Of a stretch of 64,000 nt of DNA, positions 48,858-60,999 are shown piece by piece. A program made the position numbers and the translations under genes. Origin of the DNA: Phlebiopsis flavidoalba (taxonomy: Eukaryota > Basidiomycota > Agaricomycetes > Polyporales > Phanerochaetaceae). The notes under the pieces were generated by a model that was not told the DNA's origin, searched no databases, and worked only from the letters and a program-made list of their open reading frames with translations. Within the stretch, counting starts at the first letter, position 1; every line of letters starts with the position of its first letter. The stretch covers positions 99,360-163,359 of the forward strand of contig JAOCPU010000067.1 in assembly GCA_035772785.1 (NCBI GenBank), read 5' to 3'.

Positions 48858-48881
48858 CTTTACATCAACCTCCCTCCTCTC

Positions 48882-50573
48882 ATGGCAAGCATGTCTGACT
48901 TCGTCTGGCCCATGATGAAAGGACTCACCGCTGACGAATCACGAACCATACCGTTGATTTGTCTTTCGAGTACGTAAAGGCACATTAATTTGACTGTCGG
49001 CTTACTAACCGCACATCTCGTAGCTTGTTCTGCGTGCCGTCACGCGCTGCCCTCTTGGCGGAACACGCCACACATCCACCTTTTAGCCTGTCCGCGCGCA
49101 CGGGGGGGATCGTGATTATAACTTCTCACGCCGTTCCGCGACTCTCAGCACCGTCACCCACGCAATCCAGCCACAGTCGCGTGGATCTAAATCTACAATG
49201 CACGTACTACCGCCAGAGTATGCTATAGCTGTCCCTACCCCCCCCCCCCAGCAACTCGCCCACCACACATCGACACCTCTTCTTACCAACTTCGCCGTTC
49301 ATCCAGCCTTCCTTTCTCCACACATCTCTCGTTGGATTCAAGGGGGGGATGTTCCTCACTTCCTTCTCAGCCCTGTTGTCTCAGCCCTTGCCGTCCGACA
49401 CATCGGCTCCTAGGCATCATGGCGAAGCAGTGGATCCGCCCCCCGAGTTATATGAAATGGAATGACAACCCCTTGGACAGCCTCGCCAAAACATCCAATA
49501 TTCGACAAAGTTAGCAACAGCCGAAAGCTCCCCACGGGCTGCACCGCATTGGAATGTCCCCCGAGACCCTGACATTGGTCTATTTCCTTCTTTTCAGCTA
49601 CACTGCGCCTATGATTTACCTTTGTTCCTCGCTGGGGTCCTATGATTCTTCTTGCTGCGACTCTGGAACTCCGTGCGTCGTACACACGTCACCGTTCAAC
49701 CACGCCCTGTGTGCACAAGCCACTGCCTGCTTGCCCGTTTATGCCGGGACCCCCACCCCCCCCCCCCCATGGCCTGCGCCCATCAGTCCATCTTCCATAC
49801 TCACTGCCCACGCATACAGCCTTTTCGCCAAACATAGTTGTACCTTAGTGCAAGAATCACCACTACGTCCAAAGGGCCGGGCCTTCCCACCATAGTGCCC
49901 GACTATGTGGACGACGCATTGCATTGGTTTTTCTACACACGTCAACGTCTCTGACTGTCAGCTTATCGTCAAAAGTCTCCTCAAGATATTACACACTTTT
50001 GCCCAACGGTCCACCTTCCCCAGACTGGATGGAGGTCAAGAGATCTCTCTGTGGGGCAGAGTGGCGTTTTGGTTTCTCTCGACACCGCGAAGTTGATTCG
50101 TCTGGAGCTAGCTCGCGAATCCACACACCTCGCACCAGATGGAGACTTTGTTGAGGAGCCCAAACGGATATCAATACCTGCAGAAACAACATATCATTTC
50201 GTGCAGGAGATGCAGCAGATCCCGGCCCTCCTCCGCACCTTGGACTGGGTAGCCCGAGCCTCTCAAGACGAGCATGTCATCCGTTGCGTGTACCAGTCTA
50301 TGAGCACAATCCACTTTGAAACCTCCCTCGTTGTGTGTGATCAGCAATGATCCCTAGCGTCGGCCCTCCCATAGCACGCCCCTCATGCATCCTCGCCGCT
50401 GTCTGGTTGTGGTCGTGGTCCGGACTTTGTCAAGCTTGACGCATGATCATACCTGCCAACTGAGCGACGGCAACGCGCCCGACAGTGTTGTATTTACTTC
50501 GCATTCTATCCAAGCCCCCCCACCCCACCACACCAAAATAACGCCAGGCGATAGTGGTGTCCGCCCACGCTGA
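48882..50573 (+). CDS. Hypothetical gene with spliced 5' end (unrecognised)
   Basis: A C/T-rich leader precedes ATG 48882/48891 (MSDFVWPMMKGLTADES). The first exon ends at a near-perfect intron (48970-49023: GTACGT donor, CTTACTAACC branch, TAG acceptor). Downstream, Pro-rich frames follow (YAIAVPTPPPQQL, LLTNFAVHPA), interrupted by poly-C runs at about 49,238-49,249 and 49,756-49,768. The best block is at 50,080-50,335 (TAKLIRLELARESTHLAPDG, RISIPAETTYHFVQEMQQIP, VIRCVYQSMSTIHFET), which reads like a folded helical domain. I do not recognise the family. Exon joins after the first are not resolved, and it may be more than one gene. Confidence 0.4.
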
Positions 50574-52487
50574 CAACACAGAGCAATCTAAGGGAACTAG
50601 ACCATCACACCGACGGTGCTAAGAACGGACCCGCATGACGTCTACTTCTGGGCCTCCACCCCAAATTCGCGCCTCCGTGAGCTCTATCTTGTAGACGTCG
50701 TGTAAAAGCCCGTGTTCAGATTACAGATGGGTGAGCTGATCTAGCATGACTTGGACAGGCCCCGAGCTTGGAGATCGCCGTGGCCTCTGGACGTTATTAC
50801 TGAAGACTAAGGACGTGACGACAAGCAAACCATAGAGACGTCGCGAGCTTCGGAGCATGTACTGTCCCCCGCGGAACACTCAGTTCTATCTGCATGGCTA
50901 TCAATATCCCGACTGCGAGAGTCTTTCATAGGGATGAACCGCTCCCCTTAGTACCTACGGCAGAAAGTTCTACGCGGCATCTGCCGCCATCTTGGAAAGA
51001 CGATGACGTTCCGGATTGCGCCTCCTGCATTTCAACGATTCCCTGGGCTCCTGGCCTAGGGACTATTGGCGTTCTGGATTGCCCACCCTTCATTGCGCGG
51101 CTAAGGTGAGTGTGACGGCTTCTGCTCACTTGGCGAAAAATATGGTAAGCCTCTATTTCCAATTTCAGCAATTACTTGCACATGGTTTTGACACTAGCCA
51201 CCATTCCAGAACAATGTTGTCCTCTGTAGGACGTACCGATGCACACGAGCTCGCAGAAAGTCGTTGTCCTCCTTCGCCCCGCTGACATCGATCTTCAGCA
51301 ATGCCACGGAAAGACGAGTTAAATAATGGTCGTTATTTGCTCGGATGCTCAATGGCTATCATTGAACTTGGCTGATCTCCGGAATCAGGACCCTCTCCGA
51401 ATCATGCCCTAACAGCACACAAATCCTGAGCTCATGAAGATGAGGGTGTTTTCGCCCGTCCACTTGGCACGAACCCTAGCACGCGAGCCCTGACGACTGA
51501 GAGCGCAAGACACAGGTCATTAAGCCGCTATCGCATCGCGACTGTGATATCGCGCCATGGACAAGCGCAGGGCTACAACTACTACCCTTCCCTCAGTCAC
51601 CCAGGGACTGGGGGCATCTCCAGACTTCATCCCCGGGCATGGTGCGGCCTTACTGCATGTGGCAGAGACAAAGCTCCTCGGACACGACGGAGCGGACGTC
51701 CCAGGTCGTTCGAAACACGCCGTAAAACGCCGACATTAGCCATGATGATAACACACACGCCAGCAGATTTGGTACATGAACATCACTACAAACGCCCAGA
51801 TTAAGAGGGTGCTTGTTGGAGACTCAGCTATGTGACTTATCTAGGCGTTAACGTCGATCACTGCACATGTCCAATGCTGCTGTAGGGAATCCCGCATGCC
51901 ATGGTCCTTTGATCGGATCTGACCAGGGACAGCGTTAGGAGCACGCAGCACCTTGGGTCTCGATATTACCACGGCACACTGCGTGTGGCGATACGTGGAC
52001 GGCATGGACCGGCATCCAACCCATCCGCGACAAGTTGTGCATTCCTAAAGAAAGGTCTTTCATCAGCACCCCGTACTCTCAAAAGGCAGAAGAGCCGTTA
52101 TTGACCGTAGAGCCGTACACCCAAGGACTCTTCGATGACAAGAGCGTAGCGATCATTTTTGCCTGAATTGTAAATACCACAAAGCGCCGAAAATAGACTA
52201 TTTTTTTATATCGCACCTCATACGCAAACTTTATACTGGCCCCTCATTTTCGTTATTGGAATACCAACTAGTTTAATTGGCCAAAGCCTTGTAACGGGAG
52301 TCAAACCGTTCGTGCGTTACAACCAAGCGCCCGCCATTCAGGTTAGTGTCTGTTATATCAGAGAGCTTTCCTAAGGACAGAGTTAGGCCGTTACCCCGGT
52401 AAATCGCAGGGTAGAGAAACACCAGACTGCGCCAGAACTGAGATGAATATTAGTCTATAACTCTAGAGACATATAATAAAGAGCCGA
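50574..52487. other. Intergenic region without assignable gene
   Basis: About 1.9 kb. Frames of 60-89 codons on both strands show no family motif. 52,150-52,290 is AT-rich. The right end should contain the 3' UTR of the minus-strand GGT gene. Confidence 0.45.
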
Positions 52488-54933
52488 TTAGTATCGCAGC
52501 CGGCCACGCCCCTCTTCCTAGAAATCGCTTGCAGCTAATATCGAACATGGATTAGCAAAAAAATATGGAGTCGTTCGAGGTAGAAAACCTCACCATAAAT
52601 CAATGTCTCCCTGCCTTCGTCACGAGCCTGCACAACAGCGGCAATGCGGTTGATGTCCGCAACTGTTAGCCACAGAACGTGAGTTCCTTTAGCGAGAACA
52701 GAGTACGAAGAAAAACCACAACGCACTGGTGACATTATGTCCCCGCTCGCGGAGACGAACCCTCGATCAGCTCCGCGGGGTAGACATTATCCGCCTCGAC
52801 GTACGTCGGGAACAGCTGGTCGTGCATGGCGTCCGTAATCGACCGCTCGACCGCTGGCGGCTCGCGTCGTCTGAGGCCCCAGTCGACGTTTGAGCACATC
52901 AGTGTCTGGAAGACGGCGGGGAGAGTGCGCAATGCATGCGCGAGCCCCCGACGCGCCGACTGCCTGGCGCGGCGAAGAAGTCGCCGGACGCGTCTTCGAT
53001 GATTGTTGGTGATGTTCGATGAGAGCATGCAGTTTGCCCGGTCTGGGGGTAGTTGTCTGTGCTGCGTGTTAGTGAGGTGTGATGGTTCATGTTTGGAGGG
53101 GCGTACAGGGAGATGGAAAGAGGCCGAAGGAGTTGGGGACGCCTGGGATGGAGAAGTCGTCCATCTGGTAGGAGGGGGGTTAGTTCCTTGGGTACCTTTG
53201 AGAGGTAGAGAAATACGCACCTGGTCATTGAGGATGTTACACCAGTCACAGGATCGAGTACAAGAGAGCCGAACAACAGGTTCACGGTTGAGGTGATAGA
53301 GACAGCCATGCCATCCTTGTCCACAAGCGAGGTGTGACTCTACAGACGGCTCAGGTCAAAAACTACAGCACGTAGACAAATTGGCTTACGGTCCCGTGGT
53401 CAATCGGCACGTCGTATATCGGCTTATAGTACTCTGCATCATGGGTGGTTTCATCCGTGATATTCGGGAAGATGGGCTTCGCATACTCCATCGTGGGTAT
53501 ATCGTTGATTGTTTTGACGACTTTAGGGCTCATGAAGGCGGGATCTGAGATCCGTGTCCTGGCAGCGAACCCGACTACAATTTGGGGTCAGCATAATGAG
53601 CAAGAGGTGACTATATGCGCCTACATTTTCATGATCTCGACCAAACGGTGGGTGTTTACAGCTGTTCTGCCGGTCTCCACGAAATCCTCGAACATGCTCA
53701 ACAGGTTGAACATGTGCAAGAGAACGGGGCCAGATGTGGGTGCATGGGTGGTGTAGATAGTCCTTTGCCACCGGTACTTGCCCTCGAGTGCACGATCCAC
53801 TTTGACCGCATATAGGTCGAGGTCTTCCTGGGTCATGATGCCCTTCGTATCCTGGATCTTCGCGAGTAGGGCGTCCGCAATGGGTCCCTGGATACATAGA
53901 CGCTTGGTAAGAAGTTATGACAAAGCATGTAAATCATGCTGACCTTGTAGAACGCATCAGCTCCTTGGTCAGCAATGGTCCTCAGAGTGCGTGCGAGTGC
54001 TGCACGCCTAATGATGTCGCCCTCGCGCAAAAGACAGCCTTCGGGTGCGAATAGGGCCTTCCAGTCGTACGGGGTCGTTCAGTGCGACTTTGGTGAAGAG
54101 CTTTATTCGAGTAGAGTGAGAAGATTAGCCCGGGGTGTGAATGAAAGCGGGACGTACGTCCATAGCAATCCGTCTCTCGAGCTCCTTCTGCACGACCCAA
54201 CCATGCCGCAATGTCGGCAACCGGAGCAACGAGATCCTTCCACTTCATTGAGCCCAACCAGAGCTGATGGGCCTTCTCAAGCCCACGCAGCTCACCCGGA
54301 ACTCCCACAGCCAGCCCCACCCCAACGGGCTGCGTCAGGTCGTCCGACATACATGGTCTCGTGGGCAGCCAGCGGTGCGACCTCTCTAAAAGTCTATGGT
54401 CCATACCTCCGACCCCTTTGCAGTCGAGTTCGGAGGCAGGCGGACTGTCATGAAGCCTCCGCCACCGATGCCGGAACTAGATATTGTGTCGAGGTAATGA
54501 GTGGATGTATGCGTATACGTGAATGATGACATACGAGAACATGTTGACTACACCAATGCACGAAGCGTGACGGAGAGACACTGGCGTCGACTGCATTTCC
54601 ACCCTTCTTGAGTACGTCCACTCCGAGTTTCGAGCATATCTCGTTCTCGCTTGCTACCGCACCATGCTTTGCTTTGATAAGGTACGCTGGGTTACGCTGG
54701 CATGACAGAGCATCGCAAGGAGAGTTATCCGTGAGTAGGGTCTCGGAGCCATGTCCTCGAACAGCAGTCATCCACGAAACGTTCGTTGCCAGAGAGTGCA
54801 GACGAGGGCGAACGCAAGCAGGCCAGTGTAGAAGAGATGTCTGCGGGGGCGCTTCTCAAGCTTGTCGTGGTGATGGTGCAAAGGCAAGGCGGCCTCCGCC
54901 CGGTGGAGCCTTTGTCGAGAGGTCGTTCGCCAT
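52488..54933 (-). CDS. ggt: Gamma-glutamyltranspeptidase
   Basis: Hydrolyses or transfers the gamma-glutamyl group of glutathione at the cell surface or vacuole; an Ntn hydrolase that cuts itself into two subunits. Start ATG 54933 (MANDLSTKAPPGGG), then a signal anchor (HLFYTGLLAFALVCTLW). In order: YLIKAKHGAVASENEICSKL, GVDVLKKGGNAVDA, GGGGFMTVRLPP, VWTIDFRETAP, LSVGVPGELRGLEKAH, WKDLVAPVA, LLREGDIIRRAALARTLRTI, ADQGADAFYK, MTQEDLDLYAVKVDRALEGK, YTTHAPTSGPVLLHMFNLLS, MSPKVVKTINDIPTMEYAKP and DHGT. The Thr of DHG-T, at an exon junction before SHTSLVDKDGMAVSITSTVN, is the autocatalytic nucleophile. Then PTIIE, SFFAAPG, FPTYVEADNVYPAELIE, DINRIAAVVQARDEG and a last short exon like ASDSRKRGVAG ending near 52488. 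Full length and all catalytic blocks present. Eight or more introns and several frame breaks. Confidence 0.93.
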
Positions 54934-55671
54934 TCCACAGATCAATTGCGACGGGTACAGAGGCGTTGCGCGGCCATGCGAGGGGTGCAATGTACCTCGC
55001 GGGAACCTTTCCCCGCGTTATAAAGGCAACACACGTAAGATTCTCAGAATCATTCCAAGCTCCGGCGTCTGCGCGCATGCTATCGCGAGGCGTGTCGCGA
55101 TACCGCGTTTCACGAAGATCTGTATCTCGCGATGAATTCGCACGCCTTGAATTAATGCTGTAAATTGCTTCAACGCAAAAAAAAGCAGGAAAATCGTCTT
55201 AAATTTGGTATATTCCTTTAGCTGAGTATGTCAGTACTTATACCTGAAGCGATAGCATAGTACCGACCACTGAAGCTCTATGGACGGCGTGCTAGGGAGG
55301 CGCAGTTTTCCGATCGAGAACAATATGAATGTTTCGATTCCTCATACGCTCAAACCACATGGGAATCGGTCCTCATTCCTTCCTGCCTCGGGGTATATGA
55401 CAAGGAGATAATGCTGCCTCTGTGCTTTGCTGTATTTTATCTGCCTTTTCGATGTGAATGACATCGTAAATGCGGCAAATTTGGACACGGTGCGGTAAAT
55501 CCCGAGCCGTGGGCGGAGTGTGAACATAGGATCAAAGGTTCAAACTCTCCGATAAGACGCGTTTCACGCGCGTTCATCCTGACCTCATCTAAGCTTGTAG
55601 AGTAATCTCACGCGTCTCGTCTGGCTCAGCTTTCGTCAGCGGTGTGCACTTACGTACTTTGTATCAGATTC
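54934..55671. other. Divergent promoter region, GGT / WRAP73
   Basis: About 740 bp between two outward-facing starts. A poly-A stretch at about 55,177 and an AT-rich middle are visible. No other gene recognised. Confidence 0.5.
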
Positions 55672-57546
55672 ATGGATTTCACCGAAATCTAAACAAACAG
55701 TCGGGCGGCCTGGTATCTTTCAGCCCTGGCGGACATTTTATCCTGACGCGCGGTGCAGGACCGCATCGTCGTGCGGCGCGCCGACTCATTCCAAATCACA
55801 CGGACGTGGGCAAAAATCGCCGAATCTGCGGACGCGTCTAGCAAGCCCGAGGGGAAGGCGGGCTTTTTCTGCCGCTGCGCCGGGAGCAACGATCACACAT
55901 GCGGGCTGGTCGTGCGACTCAGAGTACATCCTGGCTGCGTGTACGAAACGCGGTGTCGTGGAAGTGTTCAAATTGCGCGACGAGGAATTCAATGCGCGCA
56001 TAGATTGCGGCGCCGAAGGTCTTGTCAAGGCTGAGTGGACCCCGGACGGCAGGTCGATACTATGTTTCTCGGAGTGGGGGGGTGAAGTATCTCTGTACTT
56101 GTCAACCTGCCTATGGTGACCAATTCGTAGCTAAGGGTGACGGTTTGGTCACTCCTAACAGGAACCGGCTACTCATATACAGTTCCCTATACACCCTGAT
56201 CGAGGTAACGAAGGATATATTTCACTTTGTGTTGTCAATGCTCATTCGTACAGGTTATGCCTTCAGTAAGAACGGTCGTTATTTCGTCCTTGGAGAGAGC
56301 GACATAAGTCTAAGGATACCCTTGGAATCTACGATACGACCCAATCCTACCGACTCGTACGAGTAAGTTCAGATCTTTTTCGCAAATGCTACTATCACAC
56401 TGAGGTCGCTCTAAGCATTTCCCCTTGCCTTCTTCATCTCTTGCTTCCGTATCGTTGTCACCCACCGGAAAACATATAGCTATATGGGAGGGTCCTCTTG
56501 AGTTCAAGATATATATCTTGACTTTGGCAGGAGACTTGCTGGGTACCTTTACCCCTGAGCCTGATCGAGGCCTGGGTGTACGGTGTGTGACCTGGCATCC
56601 GTCAGGGTTATACCTCCTGGTTGCTGGATGGGATGACAAGGTAGGTTTCGTTAATCCGTCCAACGTGGTTGAATATATGTAACTTGGCGTCGGATGACAC
56701 CCCTAGATTTATGTTCTAGAGAGCCTTACTTGGGGACCGGTTGCCATACTGGGAACTCAGCAGCCGAATACCGATTGGTGTCGTACGTTTCTTCTGAACA
56801 TACGTAATGAAATAATTCAGATCTGACGTCTGCTTTCAGAACATTTGGCGAGAGTCTCCAAATTGGATTGAAGCGACAACACACAGGGCACGGATTTCTC
56901 TCGTGTTTTCGTACCAAATATTTCACGACCTTAACTCAATGCTGAATCTCTAATTCAGATGAGCAAATTAGGCCACCATGGTCTCTGAATATCACACGCC
57001 CCGAACTCGCCAAGCCTACCCTAAATGCGGGCCCTTGCAGCTCTCCTTTCAACGTCTCCGGGACCCTCCTCCTTGCGCGCTTCGAGTCAACACCATCTGT
57101 GATCCACATCTACGACTTTCCGAGCCCGCTGGAACCACCGTCCGTCTAAAGAGCAGACTAGACCCATACCCTCATTACGCAGTGTATTAATTCACACACA
57201 GCTTGTGCTGAGCGCGCATTGGAATCCTGTACGGAAAGGCGCGCTCGCGTCGTGCTGCGGCAGCGAAGGTGTAATACCTGTGGAGCGACGCAGTGGGTTG
57301 GGTGTCAGTGAAGACGGCGGAGACGAAGAGGAGCAAGAGATGGCAGAGTGCGTCGGCGTGCCTGCAAGTAAGTTGTTGGTATCTCGCCTGTGCGCGTCCT
57401 GTTTTAATTTCAGATCCCAGAAAGCTTTTACTACAAAAAGGACGTGAGGTGGGCACCAGATGGTAAAGGGCTGATTCTCTTCAGCAAGGATACGTTCTGC
57501 TGTGCGTTTCGAGGTGGAGAATGAGACAAGCACCGTGGTGGTCTGA
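55672..57546 (+). CDS. WRAP73: WD40-repeat protein of the WRAP73 (WDR8) family
   Basis: Beta-propeller protein. Homologues act at centrosomes/spindle poles: human WRAP73 binds SSX2IP, and fungal relatives anchor minus-end motor complexes. Blocks in order: MDFTEI-YKQSGGLVSFSPGG, HFILT, VQDRIVVRRADSFQITRTW, SCDSEYILAAC, VVEVFKLRDEEFNARIDCGA, EGLVKAEWTPDGRSILCFSE, LRISVWSLVTG, DRGYAFSKNGRYFVLGE, RHKSKDTLGIYDTTQSYRLV, HFPLPSSSLASVSLSPTGKH, AIWEGPLEFKIYILTLAGDL, VTWHPSGLYLLVAGWDDK, LESLTWGPVA, FNVSGTLLLARFESTPSVIH, HWNPVRKGALASCCGSEGV, ECVGVPAS, DVRWAPDGKGLILFSKDTFC. The stop is TGA 57546 in the FEVENETSTVVV frame, or 57524 in the uncorrected frame. The start is ATG 55672. The first break is only seven codons in (ATC TAA instead of ATC TAC AAA). 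Several introns; complete for the family. Confidence 0.91.
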
Positions 57547-57925
57547 AAGTGGGCCATAAATCTATTGATGATTTCGAGCACATAGTAGTATCCCATTTTG
57601 TCATGATATGTTTTTGCGTTATTAAATAATACTAATGCACTTAACCATCCACAAACGAAGTTAACTGCGCCATAAATATAATAAGCTGGCTTACATAAGC
57701 GCCTTTCGTGTGGCGTCCGGCAATTGTCCGGAGAGATTATTGCCGCTAACATCAACGCTATTCTCCTGCTTTCTCTTGCTACCTTCAAGGTCGAGCAGGC
57801 AGACTGCCAGGGCATTGTGACCTGCGATGCGCCGGTAACGCCGCATACCGTGGATCCCCATGTCCCTAGCCGTCAAACCTTCGCTTGAGCCCGCAATGAC
57901 CGTCGGCCGGCGGCTGCGCATTTCA
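57547..57925. other. Intergenic, WRAP73 to kinase
   Basis: About 380 bp with the 3' UTR of WRAP73 (AT-rich, to about 57,690) and the kinase promoter. An in-frame ATG at 57860 is an alternative kinase start. The 207-codon minus frame across here is a shadow. Confidence 0.5.
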
Positions 57926-60900
57926 ATGTCAACCGCTTCAGCCTCTGGGCTGACAGACGTTCTGGGATATGTGTCATTCGCGGCTCTCTGTGTGAGCCTC
58001 GTGTCTCTTGCTTTCTCTCTCTCGTGCTCTTGGTATTCTGCTCTTTCTCTGTCGCTTTAATCCCTTCGTTCCTTCACACCACCTCGCTCGAGGTTACAGT
58101 ATGGCTATTCTTCCTCGCTTCAAGCACCTTCCTGCGGGGGAGAAAGAAGGCTCACAAGCTCGTCGTAAGTAACCTGGGCAAGGACGCTATGTGTGCTCAC
58201 TGTTTTTCAGGAGCAGCCTAAGCCATCATTGGAGGAGGTCTCTGTCGCCTCGCCTCTTCCTGTCAAGGGATACGCTTTGTCGTTCTGCAAGGTAAGCCAC
58301 TCGCCAACTCACTCCATTTGTTTCTCTCACACACGTATCATAGGCTACGATCATTGACACCTCCGCTAAGACTGAAACTTGTCTATCTGTATGCTCTCTC
58401 GGAGGCCGCTCACCACCCTCAAGTCTTGGCTTTGCGTACCTCCCTCAAGCTGAGCCTGGTCGATGAGAGCCTTCCTGTCTCTCCCCTTCAAGTTGGAGAT
58501 CTTATTGTTCCGGTCGCCGAGGCACTCGCACTTCCCGTCCCTGCCGAAGACGTTGGGCCTTCTTCACGCCTTCTACGCCTCTCCCTGAGTACCCTGGAGA
58601 CGGCGTGGCTCTGAAGCCCGACATCGGAACCAACTTGACCGTCGAACTTGATGCTAAGCCCTCTGCGACTGAGATTGACACCAAAGACGTCGTCGCCCCG
58701 CCTGCCCAGCGCCGTTCCACTGCACATCACCGACTTCACCGAGGAGGCTTACCTCGGGTGTGCGGGAGCCTGGGGCTATGTTCACCTCTTCAGGCACCGT
58801 CCGACGGGCAAGCGTGTCGCGATCAAGGCTATCCAGAAGCAACTGCAACTTGTCGAAGGACACGAGGAGCAAGTTCTTCGGGAGCAAGCGACTTTTGCGA
58901 GCAGTCTCGGGTCAGACGGGGCGTCTTGGATCTGTTGGGGAGCTTCCAGGACGATGCCCACTTTCTATTTGGTTACTGTGAGTGTCTCTGGCACGTCAGG
59001 CGTGTGTGGTGGCTGACAGAAGTGTAGCGCGGTACTATGGCCGGTTGGTGGCGACCTCCTTCGGCATGTTGGAGCAGATGGGTCCTCTTCCTGGAGCCTA
59101 TCTTGTGGTGTTTTGCGCAGCGCAGCTCGTACGTAGTTGTTGGGGTTTTGTCTGGTTCACTTAACTCAGTGTCTCTTTCTATCTTAGCTCGTCTGCGTTG
59201 AGCGCATTCACGCGTGTGTGGTGTCGTCCACCGCGACCTCAAGCCTGCCAACATCTTCCTTGACGGCAAGATCAACTTCGCCATCGGCGACTTTGGCCTT
59301 GCCACTTTCGAGTCCGAGCTCAAGGACGGGCAAGAAGGAGATCTGTGGAACGATGGAGTACTGTCTCAGGTGGAGCGCGCGACATCGTGGCAGGGAGCGC
59401 GCCAGTACAGCTGTTTGCCAGCCGATGTCTGGGCTTACGGTGCAGATTTGTTTTTGAGATGGCCCCTCTGGGTCGTAGTGAGTAAGACCATGGGTGGAAA
59501 ATCATGTCTCACAATAGGCCTGACGGTGATGAAAAACCGGAGTGGTAAGGGATGTGGGTAACTCGTCCAAGGTGAAGTCCCTCAACATAACAAGGCCAAA
59601 GAACAAGCAAGCAATTGGGACCAGAAAAAGATGTCTCCGGCTCCGCGAGTTCATGTGGCGCCGACGTTATCTCGCATGAACTCAATCTGTTCCTCGACGA
59701 GGTAAGAAATATTTCGTCTCACTTCATAGGGCTTCTACTCTGGGATGCATACCCTGCACGATCTTTGAGAAACCCCCCCGTACGACGACCGACAACGACC
59801 GCCCCACCATCTCTCGGTCCTCAAGAATCACCCTTTCTTGCTCGTCGCGTCAATGTCAGTACACTTCCTCATATGAGTCGCCTCTCTCTGACTGACATGC
59901 GCCATATAGCGACTGGGAGGCTCTCGAGAGACGGCGAATGAATTGCCAATGCCCGATCACCTTGTCTGAGGACCTGGAGGGCGAGGAAGCCTCCATTCCG
60001 GGGGAGCAGGGTCGAGTACCCCTTTGAGACGACGAGGACCTCGAGGAAGACGATTTCCCCGCCTTCAACTACACTTCCGGACATCCTCATCGCAGCTCCT
60101 CCGGCTCCTACTTCTATCCCTGTCACAATCCCTGACCTCGATGCCTCCGATCTCGAGGCCCCCGTACGAGACATTCACCCCCAAAGGCGTGGCCAGTCAT
60201 TGTGTTGAGGTCGCTCCCGAGTCGAATGGACGGAATGCTCTTGGCTTGGTCGGTGTTGAGGGCCCCTGCACTCGAGGAGGCCTTCCATCACCATCGTCAA
60301 CGGTTCACCCGAGCTTGAGACTCCTCTTCCTGAGTCAATCATCGCCGAGTCTGAGGTCGCCATTCCCGAAGCCGGTCAGGTCCGAAGCCGGAGCTCTGGG
60401 AGGACATCCCGCTCACTGACAACACCACCACTGCCGAGCTCGAGTCTACTCCTTCAGCGCCTCGCCCCCGGTCTATCGACGTTTTCGAGACTACCCACGA
60501 CTATGATTACTCTGTCGAGTCCGTCGACGCTCCGCTGCCTGTCGACGCGACCACCTCGTCGTGCGATGAATCGTCTGCTGTACACACTCATGAGCTTTTG
60601 ACGGTCCTGCCATCGCGTCGGAGCCTTCGTTCCCTCTCCTCTCCGGTGCTTTTCCAGGACATGCCGTGCTCGACCACCTCCCTCGCGTCTATGGCATCCT
60701 ACCCCGACATCGCCTACCCACTTCCCTCTTTCACGCCATCTCAACCTCTTCTTCTTCCTGGTGGCGACGTGGCGCGGCGCCCTGTCGTTGTCGAAGCCTC
60801 TCCGATCGAGATCTTGGAGCCTCAGCGTGCGGAGATTGTGCACGTATTTGGCGACGAGGCGCGAGGCGACCATGACATGGACTGGAGCACTTGCCGAACT

Positions 60901-60999
60901 CGACAAGCGTGGCGCCGAGTCTGGGAAGCGGAAGCGGTGGTTGTGGAGAAGATCAAGAGGCTATCCAAGGTCCCGCGATCTCTTTCGCGAAAGCTCTAG
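57926..60999 (+). CDS. Membrane-anchored Ser/Thr protein kinase
   Basis: ATG 57926 (MSTASASGLTDVLGYV) opens with two hydrophobic segments, VLGYVSFAALCVSLVSLAFS and, after one frame break, VTVWLFFLASSTF followed by LRGRKKAHKLV, so the kinase appears tethered to a membrane. Two introns follow (donors at about 58,164 and 58,291). Then come GYALSFCKATIIDTSAKTET and a Ser/Leu-rich linker (LKLSLVDESLPVSPLQVGDL, AEDVGPSSRLLRLSL). The kinase domain has DFTEEAYLGCGAWGDVHLFR, HRPTGKRVAIKAIQK (Lys of VAIK), GHEEQVLREQATFA, GVLDLLGSFQDDAHFYLVT, RIHACGVVHRDLKPANIFLD (HRDLKPxN), INFAIGDFGLATF (DFG), CGTMEY, ADVWAYGADLFEMAP, with PPSLGPQESPFL near its end. A long Ser/Pro/Glu-rich tail follows (60,020-60,900), ending VEKIKRLSKVPRSLSRKL with TAG at 60,997-60,999. 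Catalytic residues are intact; substrate unknown. Layout is AGC-like. Many frame breaks. Confidence 0.86.

Noticed and set aside
50926..51171. Possible zinc-finger fragment (WKDDDVPDCASC)
   Set aside because: Only one Cys pair is visible and the continuation does not fit FYVE or RING spacing.
57192..57815. 207-codon minus-strand frame downstream of WRAP73
   Set aside because: Half of it is antisense to the last WRAP73 exons; the remainder is AT-rich UTR-like sequence.
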